From UBA8919 sp041658185 (GTDB lineage Bacteria; Elusimicrobiota; UBA8919), in assembly GCA_041658185.1 (NCBI GenBank), contig JBBAAR010000010.1:1-64000 (forward strand): 64,000 nt of DNA, written 5' to 3'. A program made the position numbers and the translations under genes. Under the pieces are notes generated by a model. The model did no database searches. It was given only the letters and a program-made list of their open reading frames with translations, and was not told the DNA's origin. Shown piece after piece: positions 58,584 to 64,000 of the stretch; position 1 is the first letter of the stretch, and every line of letters begins with the position of its first letter.

Positions 58584-59200
58584 TTTATTTTTTTAATGAC
58601 AATGTCAAAAATACATCTTGATATTTTTATTATGGAGGCATTCGCATCTATTTTAATGAATCTTTTGGGGAATTTTTTTACAAGCCAGATATACCCGTCT
58701 CTTACTCTTTTATGGAACAACAAGTTTTCGTTTTCCAGACGGTCTTTACCCCGCAATTTGGCACGGGCAAGACCTTTTCTGATATCCGAATCAAAATAAA
58801 CGGTGAGGTCAGGTGTAAGATTATTAGTCGCAATTTTATTGAGATCCATTATCATTTTTATGGCAAGCCCTCTTCCGAAACCCTGATATGCTACGGTGGC
58901 ATCCGCATATCTTTCACAGATGACAATTTTTCCGGATCTAATCGCCGGCATTATAATTTCCTCGGTATGCTGGGCGCGGCAGGACTCATAAAGCAATAAT
59001 TCCGTAAGCGGCGAAATTTTACTTTCCGGATTTAACAGGATTTTTCTTAATACTTCCGCCACCACCGTGCCGCCCGGCTCTCTTGTATGAACAACGGCAT
59101 AACCCATATTTTTAAGTTTTTTTATCAAAAGAACAGTCTGCGTGGTTTTTCCGCAGCCGTCAGAACCCTCAAATGTTATAAAAAAACTTTTTTTTACCAT
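58580..59200 (-). CDS. tmk: Thymidylate kinase
   Basis: 206 residues: P-loop FEGSDGCGKTTQTVLLIKKL, DRX-like HTREPGGTVVAEVLRKILL, ERYADATVAYQGFGRGL and the lid RAKLRGKDRLENE. It converts dTMP to dTDP. It is first in the operon; a repeat element lies directly upstream. Confidence 0.97.
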   Translation of the reverse strand: MVKKSFFITFEGSDGCGKTTQTVLLIKKLKNMGYAVVHTREPGGTVVAEVLRKILLNPESKISPLTELLLYESCRAQHTEEIIMPAIRSGKIVICERYADATVAYQGFGRGLAIKMIMDLNKIATNNLTPDLTVYFDSDIRKGLARAKLRGKDRLENENLLFHKRVRDGYIWLVKKFPKRFIKIDANASIIKISRCIFDIVIKKIK

Positions 59201-59219
59201 ATATTTAGAAATTTATTTT

Positions 59220-59268
59220 CAAGCGAGCGAGAGAAAAGCAAACTTGATTTGTTTTTCCGAGGGAGCGC
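59220..59268. repeat. Short AGCGAGC-type hairpin repeat, copy 4
   Basis: CAAGCGAGCGAGAGAAAAGC, then AAACTTGATTTGTTTTTCCGAG and GGAGCGC. The flanks match the copy at 62451 but the stem sequence differs (GAAAAGCAAA against TTTGTTTTTC here; GAAATGGAAAC against GTTTTCATTTC there). Pairing is kept while bases change. Confidence 0.7.
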
Positions 59269-59292
59269 TGAAAACAAAGGGTTTCATACCCT

Positions 59293-60453
59293 TTATTCCG
59301 CTATTATTTCTCGCCAAGAATCAATAGCCGCAACTTCTGAAAAACCGGGAACCGGCTGATACTTAAAAGCGGTATCATACCACACTTCCGGCGGCTGACT
59401 GTTTTCAAACGCCGAGGCAAAAACTGAACCGAAAAATTTCCCGTTACCGTCGGAAGAAAATTTGCCGGCGCAATGTATAAAACCTGAGAAAAAAACACCG
59501 TCAAGAAATTTATGTTCGCCGGTCTGATAATTTTCGGCATAAACTTTTCCTGAACCGTTTCCCTTAAATTTTAAATCACCGAGAACAATCAAACAACCTC
59601 TTTGAAAAACCGGTTCATTAATAACAACGGATGCCTGGTTAGAAAAATTATTTTGTGAAAACTCTTTACCGTCTTTGGTATCTACAAAAATTATTTTTTC
59701 TTCCTGATTCAACGCCAAAAGCGGCAAAACGTCCTTCGGAATTGTTCCCCTGAAATATGTGCCGGACTTTCTTGCTTTTTCTTTTAACACATTCCAGTTA
59801 AGAGCATCGTAAAACAAAGGATGTTTGCCTGTGAAATCGGATGGGATATCAAAACTGTCCTCAGCATCTCCGCCGAAGTGTAAGTTTGTAAAACGCTTGT
59901 AATCGTCAGTATTTAATTTTTTATTATGTGAAAAATACCCGCAGCCGGAAGAATAAATCTGAATGTCGTCCGCTACGGCTTCTGCCGTCTCACCGTCAAA
60001 AAAAACATCGCCGGAAGAATACATATGCCCCCACTTGATTTTGCCGGGTAAAAGTTTAACCGATGAAAATGATGTGATTGCATTCTGCAGTTCGTTCGGC
60101 ATAAGATTTACCACAAACACTTCTATTTTTCTTTTTTCGCCGTGAGAGTTACCTTCGGAAATTATACGGATTTTAGAGCCTAAATTTTCAACCGTAACTT
60201 TTGCCGAGCCGTCTGAAAAATCGGCATAAACTATTGAACCTGACGGACAATTTGCCATATTTCCTTTCATCTTCCAGATTGTCCTGTCAATTGCCGCTTC
60301 CGCTAACGCACGGGCGGACGAAATAACCCTTATCCTCACATCTTTTTTTGTCCTGTTTGACATTAAAAATACGGTTGATGAACTGAAAATCATAAGCACA
60401 GCCATCATCAAAATTAAAAATACTGTTGAATATCCGCGGCTATAACATCGCAT
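59293..60453 (-). CDS. PilX/PilV-like prepilin-operon protein
   Basis: 386 residues. A hydrophobic N-terminus (GYSTVFLILMMAVLMIFSSS) followed by RALAEAAIDRTIWKMKGNMA is typical of PilX_N-type proteins of type IV pilus or secretion operons. A long beta-rich domain (YSSGDVFFDGETAEAV, VFQRGCLIVLGDLKFKGNGS) reads like the surface-exposed polymer-binding part. It lies 12 nt after the minor pseudopilin gene. Function within the pilus is not known. Confidence 0.75.
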   Translation of the reverse strand: MRCYSRGYSTVFLILMMAVLMIFSSSTVFLMSNRTKKDVRIRVISSARALAEAAIDRTIWKMKGNMANCPSGSIVYADFSDGSAKVTVENLGSKIRIISEGNSHGEKRKIEVFVVNLMPNELQNAITSFSSVKLLPGKIKWGHMYSSGDVFFDGETAEAVADDIQIYSSGCGYFSHNKKLNTDDYKRFTNLHFGGDAEDSFDIPSDFTGKHPLFYDALNWNVLKEKARKSGTYFRGTIPKDVLPLLALNQEEKIIFVDTKDGKEFSQNNFSNQASVVINEPVFQRGCLIVLGDLKFKGNGSGKVYAENYQTGEHKFLDGVFFSGFIHCAGKFSSDGNGKFFGSVFASAFENSQPPEVWYDTAFKYQPVPGFSEVAAIDSWREIIAE

Positions 60454-60465
60454 ATCTGGTTACGG

Positions 60466-60954
60466 TTAATTTCTCACAAACACATCGGATTCAAAACTGA
60501 AATTCTCTTTGGATTTACCCAGTTTCATTGACACGGAATATGTTTTATAACTTGAAGATGAAAATTGAATAGATACCAGATTGTCGCAAAGTTTTTTTAC
60601 TGTGTTTTTGCGGTTTATAAATAAAGAATCGCCGTCCTGATAGTAAGAAATTTTCTCTGCCGACGGCACTATGACAAATGAAATTAAAGAATTCTGAAGA
60701 TTGCTTCCGCTAAATCTGTCAATACCGACTGAAGAATCCTCTGATTGACGCAGATCATTAAGTATATTTTCAAATGCCGAGGCGGATTCATCCCGCAAAA
60801 TTATATTTGATTGTGTTTTATGCATAGATACAAGGCTGTTTTTAAAAAAATATATTACGCCCATTCCCATAATTGAAAGGAACGCAACCGATAAAAGCGC
60901 CTCAACCAGTGTGAACCCTTTTTTATTCAATCCGCGGGAGTGAAAAATTGACAT
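60466..60954 (-). CDS. Type IV pilin-like (minor pseudopilin) protein
   Basis: About 162 residues from the ATG at 60954, overlapping the preceding gene by 32 nt. The prepilin peptidase site appears as KKGFTLVEALLSVAFLSIMG with cleavage after G and the conserved E at +5. No cysteine pair is seen. The remainder is a small beta domain (SGSNLQNSLISFVIVPSAEK). It resembles GspJ/PilW-class minor pseudopilins. Confidence 0.88.
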   Translation of the reverse strand: MSIFHSRGLNKKGFTLVEALLSVAFLSIMGMGVIYFFKNSLVSMHKTQSNIILRDESASAFENILNDLRQSEDSSVGIDRFSGSNLQNSLISFVIVPSAEKISYYQDGDSLFINRKNTVKKLCDNLVSIQFSSSSYKTYSVSMKLGKSKENFSFESDVFVRN

Positions 60955-61624
60955 TGTTTCTAAATTCCTGCAAACGGATATTTTCAACGGAAACTGCTTT
61001 CGTTTTATAGCCCGCTCTGGATGCGAGCACTGTGAATGTTCCCGACGGCACAAAATTAAGTTTGTAGTTGCCGTTATAAGAAGTATATGCGTTAAGCGTT
61101 GTCCCGGGGATTTCTACAAAACCGCCTGATATTCCGGAACCGTCCGATGATGTCAACCTTCCCGATAACGACGAACTGCCTAAATTCGCGGCGCCGTAAT
61201 TTGCAAACAGCGATGACATCACATATTTTTTTTCACCGTCGGGATTAAACCATTTCACGGCAATGTTTGCCATTTTTAGGTCGGTCATCACGGGCGCCAC
61301 GGCAAGGACGCCAAGTTCCTCCGTCATAAACCATACCTCAACAGTCCAGTTATATTCTCTGCTATTGTTTAAAAAAGTTCCGCTGGACTCGCCTATAAAA
61401 TAAAACGGAGTGGCGCGGAGTTGTTCAAGTTTACTCTGGGCGAAATTAGAAGCAACAACCAAATCGCGAGATATTTTTTCGCCTGCAGTTACTTTCATAA
61501 TAAACTGGGCGAATGTTATAACAATATAGGAAATTATTGCAAGAACCAGAACGATTTCAAGATAAGTAAAACCTTTTGAACCTCCGGCACAAAAACTATC
61601 CCGATTTTTGTCTGATTTTGACAT
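60923..61624 (-). CDS. Type IV pilin-like protein with carboxypeptidase regulatory-like domain
   Basis: About 233 residues from the ATG at 61624. The prepilin peptidase site is SKGFTYLEIVLVLAIISYIV. GspI/PilV-like pseudopilin features follow (NFAQSKLEQLRATPFYF, TVEVWFM). At about 155-230 there is a CarboxypepD_reg/SpaA-like Ig domain (LSGRLTSSDGSGISGGFVEI, AYTSYNGNYKLNFVPSGTFT), an unusual addition to a pseudopilin. It has its own promoter at 61641-61669. Confidence 0.85.
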   Translation of the reverse strand: MSKSDKNRDSFCAGGSKGFTYLEIVLVLAIISYIVITFAQFIMKVTAGEKISRDLVVASNFAQSKLEQLRATPFYFIGESSGTFLNNSREYNWTVEVWFMTEELGVLAVAPVMTDLKMANIAVKWFNPDGEKKYVMSSLFANYGAANLGSSSLSGRLTSSDGSGISGGFVEIPGTTLNAYTSYNGNYKLNFVPSGTFTVLASRAGYKTKAVSVENIRLQEFRNNVNFSLPRIE

Positions 61625-61640
61625 AACACTATATTTTTTA

Positions 61641-61669
61641 ATATTATCAAAAAAAGCGGGAAAAGTCAA
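61641..61669 (-). promoter_or_regulatory. Promoter of the pseudopilin operon
   Basis: Minus strand TTGACT (61669-61664), 17 nt, TAATAT (61646-61641), about 17 nt before the ATG at 61624. The spacer TTTCCCGCTTTTTTTGA is nearly the same as in the HD-GYP promoter. No strong Shine-Dalgarno is visible in the short leader. Confidence 0.68.
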
Positions 61670-61703
61670 GAGTTTTTTGACGAAGAAACCGCAAGCGGAA
61701 AGT

Positions 61704-62438
61704 CTAACATTTAAACTTTTTCAGTTTTTTGAGATATAGGAAATCGGTCTGGTCAACTTTTAGCGGAGTAACGGACACATATTTTTTTTCAATTGCAAAA
61801 ATATCGGTGTTTTTTATAGGATACCCCGACAGACGCTTGCCTGCAATCCAATAATATTTGAAACCGCGAGGGTCGGTCCGTTCTTCAATATCATCGTCAT
61901 AAATCCTCTTGCCCATTTTTGTAACAGCAACGCCCTTTATCTCATCGGTATCCGGAACATTTATATTTAGAAAAGTATACTTAGGTATTTTGGATTTCAT
62001 CGCTTCTTTGATTATTTTGTAAGCATATTCCGCTGCAATATTGAAGTTGCCTTTGCCGTTAGGAACCAGTGAAACCGCAAAAGACTGAAAACCAAGCATC
62101 GCGCCTTCTCTGGCAGCGGCGACAGTTCCCGAATAGATGCAATCCTCTCCCAGATTCGGACCATCGTTAATTCCTGAAACAACTATGTCCGCTTTGCCTT
62201 TTAATATGCCTATAATTCCGAATCTGATGCAATCGGACGGCGTGCCGGTTACCGTATAAAAATTTTTTTTCTGTGAAATAAGACGAATGGGTTTATGGAG
62301 GGTAATTGAGTGGCTGGATGCACTCATTGGAGAATCGGGAACAACCACAAAAACCTCGCCCAGTTTTTTCATAACTTTAATAAGGGGTTCAAGACCGGCA
62401 CCGTATACACCATCATCGTTGGAAACAAGAATTTTCAT
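61704..62438 (-). CDS. surE: 5'/3'-nucleotidase SurE
   Basis: About 244 residues from the ATG at 62438. Metal ligands D8-D9 in MKILVSNDDGVYGAG, S39-type residue in PDSPMSASSHSITLHKP, and N in SGINDGPNLGEDCIYSGTVA AAREGAMLG. It dephosphorylates nucleoside monophosphates and other phosphoesters. Length and motif order are normal. A repeat element lies in its 5' leader. Confidence 0.96.
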   Translation of the reverse strand: MKILVSNDDGVYGAGLEPLIKVMKKLGEVFVVVPDSPMSASSHSITLHKPIRLISQKKNFYTVTGTPSDCIRFGIIGILKGKADIVVSGINDGPNLGEDCIYSGTVAAAREGAMLGFQSFAVSLVPNGKGNFNIAAEYAYKIIKEAMKSKIPKYTFLNINVPDTDEIKGVAVTKMGKRIYDDDIEERTDPRGFKYYWIAGKRLSGYPIKNTDIFAIEKKYVSVTPLKVDQTDFLYLKKLKKFKC

Positions 62439-62450
62439 ATTTTTTAATAT

Positions 62451-62520
62451 CAAGCGAGCGAGCGAAATGGAAACTTGTTTTCATTTCCGAGCGACCGTAG
62501 GGAGTCCCTTTAGGGACGAG
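62451..62520. repeat. AGCGAGC-type hairpin repeat with GTCCC palindrome, copy 5
   Basis: CAAGCGAGCGAGCGAAATGG, then AAACTTGTTTTCATTTCCGAG, then CGACCGTAGGGAGTCCCTTT and AGGGAC. The first part is a 11-bp hairpin with one mismatch (GAAATGGAAAC/GTTTTCATTTC). The second (62491-62517) is the small palindromic family. Together they show that the two families often lie side by side. Confidence 0.8.
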
Positions 62521-62525
62521 CACTG

Positions 62526-62584
62526 ATAACAACATTTTGTTATTAAATCATATTTTTGACTTTTTGTCAAGAATTTCATATAAT
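62526..62584. promoter_or_regulatory. Divergent promoters of surE (minus) and hypC (plus)
   Basis: Plus strand: TTGACT (62556-62561), 17 nt, TATAAT (62579-62584), 6 nt, then the hypC ATG, so leaderless. Minus strand: TTGACA (62570-62565), 17 nt, TTTAAT (62547-62542). The two -35 boxes form one palindromic block TTGACTTTTTGTCAA (62556-62570). An inverted repeat ATAACAA-CATT-TTGTTAT (62526-62543) covers the predicted minus-strand start. Confidence 0.75.
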
Positions 62585-62590
62585 TAGTTC

Positions 62591-62800
62591 ATGTGCCTGG
62601 CAATTCCCGGAAAAATTATTCTAATAAAAGATAATATTGCTGATGTTGATTTCGGAGGCATCGGGCGAAAAGTCGGGCTTGACCTTTTACCCGATGCGAA
62701 AATCGGGGATTACATAATTGTTCACGCCGGTTTTGCGATTCAAATACTTGATACCGACGACGCAAAAGAACGGCTTGATATATTCAAAAAAATTCTCTGA
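62591..62800 (+). CDS. hypC: Hydrogenase maturation chaperone HypC
   Basis: 69 residues beginning MCLAIPGKIILIKDNIADVD with the essential Cys2, then GGIGRKVGLDLLPDAKIGDYII VHAGFAI. HypC carries the Fe(CN)2CO moiety with HypD to the large subunit of [NiFe] hydrogenases. The start codon follows the -10 box by 6 nt. It is followed by hypD after about 50 nt. Confidence 0.96.
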   Translation: MCLAIPGKIILIKDNIADVDFGGIGRKVGLDLLPDAKIGDYIIVHAGFAIQILDTDDAKERLDIFKKIL

Positions 62801-62851
62801 CGATAAAGTATAACAAATGTTATATTTGTCAGACGAGCAAATTTGTTTTAT

Positions 62852-63895
62852 ATGACTACTTTTATTAAAAAAATAAAATCATTGGCAATAAAAAAAACAA
62901 ACATTATGGAAGTTTGCGGGACACACACGATGGCGATTGCTTCGTCCGGTATAAAATCACTTCTTCCAAAAAATATAAACTTGATTTCTGGTCCCGGTTG
63001 TCCGGTTTGCGTAACGCCGGCGGGAATTATTGATTCCGCAATTGAACTTGCAAAAAACAAATGTATTATCGTCACTTTCGGAGATATGTTGAAAGTTCCG
63101 GGAAGCATTTCCTCTTTGGAAAAAGAAAAATCAAACGGGTGCGATATAAGAATCGTTTATTCGGCCGGCGATTCTATTAAAATTGCTAAAAATAATCCGG
63201 AAAAAGAAGTGGTTTTTGTCGGAGTGGGGTTTGAAACCACCTCGCCGACGATAGCTGCCACAGTCAAAATTGCAGACAAGGAAAAAATTAAAAATTTTTC
63301 CGTGATACCGGCATTCAAATTAATTCCACCGGCACTAAAAATAATTCTTGGGCAAAAAAAAATAAAAATTGACGCTTTTATCCTTCCGGGGCATGTTTCG
63401 GCAATTATCGGCTGCCAACCGTACGGATTTATTTCGGAAAAATTCAATACACCCGCTGTAATTACCGGGTTTGAACCGTCGGATATACTTGAAGGAATTT
63501 TTTCAATACTAAAACAAATTAAATCAAATAAACCGGAAATTAAAATTCAATATAAACGTGCCGTAAAACCACAAGGAAATCCTTTTGCCGTGAAACTTTT
63601 ATATTCTGTATTTGAAGAAACGGACTCTCAATGGCGAGGAATCGGAATTATTAAAAATTCGGGATTAAAATTCACAAAAAAATATGAAAACTACGACGCT
63701 TTGAAAAAATTCAAAATAAAAATTAAAAATATAAAAGAACCGGCGGGCTGTTTGTGCGGGAAAGTGTTGACAGGAATTGCAAAACCTCAACAGTGCGGAT
63801 ACTTCGGGAAAAACTGCACGCCGTTAAATCCGATAGGACCTTGTATGGTTTCATCCGAAGGCACTTGCGCCGCATATTATAAATATGGATTTTGA
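62852..63895 (+). CDS. hypD: Hydrogenase maturation protein HypD
   Basis: About 347 residues from the ATG at 62852; a TTG 9 nt upstream is less likely. HypD is the iron-sulfur protein on which the Fe(CN)2CO unit is built. Motifs: MEVCGTHTMAIASSGIKSLL, SGPGCPVCVTP, VFVGVGFETTSPTIA, VAIP-like FSVIPAFKLIPPAL, PGHVSAIIGCQPYGFIS, and the C-terminal cysteine segment CLCGKVLTGIAKPQQCGYFG, CTPLNPIGPCMVSSEGTCAA. The hydrogenase itself and hypE are presumably beyond the right edge or elsewhere. Confidence 0.97.
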   Translation: MTTFIKKIKSLAIKKTNIMEVCGTHTMAIASSGIKSLLPKNINLISGPGCPVCVTPAGIIDSAIELAKNKCIIVTFGDMLKVPGSISSLEKEKSNGCDIRIVYSAGDSIKIAKNNPEKEVVFVGVGFETTSPTIAATVKIADKEKIKNFSVIPAFKLIPPALKIILGQKKIKIDAFILPGHVSAIIGCQPYGFISEKFNTPAVITGFEPSDILEGIFSILKQIKSNKPEIKIQYKRAVKPQGNPFAVKLLYSVFEETDSQWRGIGIIKNSGLKFTKKYENYDALKKFKIKIKNIKEPAGCLCGKVLTGIAKPQQCGYFGKNCTPLNPIGPCMVSSEGTCAAYYKYGF

Positions 63896-63977
63896 CAGTT
63901 TTTACTATATTTCAAAAATTGATTTTCAGACGGTAGAACATATATCTATTCAACTGGTTTCGCAACTACGAAAGTAG
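63885..63977 (+). CDS. Possible 30-residue ORF after hypD, probably not a real gene
   Basis: A frame starts with an ATG overlapping the end of hypD (ATGGATTTTGAC) and ends at a TAG inside a repeat (63975-63977). The product would be MDFDSFYYISKIDFQTVEHI followed by about ten residues. The overlap start resembles real operon coupling, but the stop lies in the repeat, so it may be a gene truncated by repeat insertion. Confidence 0.25.
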   Translation: MDFDSFYYISKIDFQTVEHISIQLVSQLRK

Positions 63978-64000
63978 CGACCGCAGGGAGTCCCTTTAGG
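63961..64000. repeat. GTCCC palindromic repeat at the right edge (cut by window)
   Basis: CGCAACTACGAAAGTAGCGA CCGCAGGGAGTCCCTTTAGG (40 nt) contains the hairpin CTAC-GAAA-GTAG and the left part of the palindrome, as in the copies at 52695-52743 and 62491. It continues past the window. Confidence 0.75.

Noticed and set aside
63896..64000. Start of hypE after hypD
   Set aside because: No HypE-like sequence is visible; the region is a short frame and a repeat.

Overview
The window looks like chromosomal DNA of an uncultured, AT-rich, diderm anaerobic bacterium. A lipid A acyltransferase, OmpA, AsmA and beta-barrel proteins, O-antigen-type polymer genes and an HtrA protease point to a Gram-negative envelope. 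A complete Rnf complex with its flavin transferase ApbE, plus hypC and hypD, point to an anaerobic, ferredoxin- and H2-linked energy metabolism. Nothing here fixes the phylum. Elusimicrobiota, Omnitrophota or a related candidate lineage would fit, but that is only a guess. Almost all genes lie on the minus strand in long, tightly overlapping operons. Only an MFS transporter (15221) and hypC/hypD (62591 onward) are on the plus strand.

Layout from left to right. 1-4021: a partial outer-membrane barrel gene, spoVG, ispE, a PPC/DUF296 gene and an RseC-like gene. 4194-10489: rnfB, a small OMP gene, rnfA, rnfE, rnfG, rnfD, rnfC and apbE, transcribed from apbE towards rnfB. 10497-12534: a MORN-repeat protein, a CheY-like regulator, a DnaQ-like exonuclease and a SemiSWEET. 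12571-16375: clpB and an MFS gene diverging from one compact promoter region. 16394-17991: a two-gene unit with its own promoter, a PH-domain membrane protein and a PUA/EVE-like reader fused to a PD-(D/E)XK nuclease. 18239-21619: Mth938-like, YajQ, DUF116, a membrane protein, a K+ channel and an HD-GYP protein. 21668-28311: CDF transporter, metallophosphoesterase, a PHP-only DnaE-like protein, a secreted MBL-TPR protein and a TPR-LolB-like protein. 28308-37608: rimI, tsaB, tsaE and thiL interleaved with large glycosyltransferase-like membrane proteins. 37609-50881: envelope, signalling and protein-quality genes, with a tRNA-Ser. 50883-54760: aldolase, a wHTH-nucleotidyltransferase/HEPN pair and a cassette of HEPN-like, zinc-ribbon and DUF91-DUF5655 nuclease genes. 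54772-59200: tatD, metG, a PSP1 gene, holB and tmk. 59293-62438: pseudopilins and surE. 62591-63895: hypC and hypD.

Three things go beyond routine annotation. (1) Two candidate defence units, at 16394-17991 and 51513-54760; each has a promoter with a palindrome over the predicted transcription start. (2) Several near-consensus promoters place the -10 box only 6-7 nt before an ATG (clpB, MFS, CDF, hypC), so these mRNAs should be leaderless, while other genes have strong Shine-Dalgarno sites. (3) Several families of small repeats lie between genes and also inside them. One is a MITE-like element ending in AGCGAGC-type inverted repeats. One is a roughly 25-nt palindrome with core GTCCCTTTAGGGAC. 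One is an AT-rich repeat that encodes signal peptides. They have contributed tails, linkers and signal peptides to ApbE, the CBM48 protein, RnfD, IspE, ThiL and OmpA.

All functional calls rest on motifs read by eye; no database search was run. No stretch longer than about 300 bases lacks a gene. I saw no CRISPR array, rRNA, transposase or phage gene.
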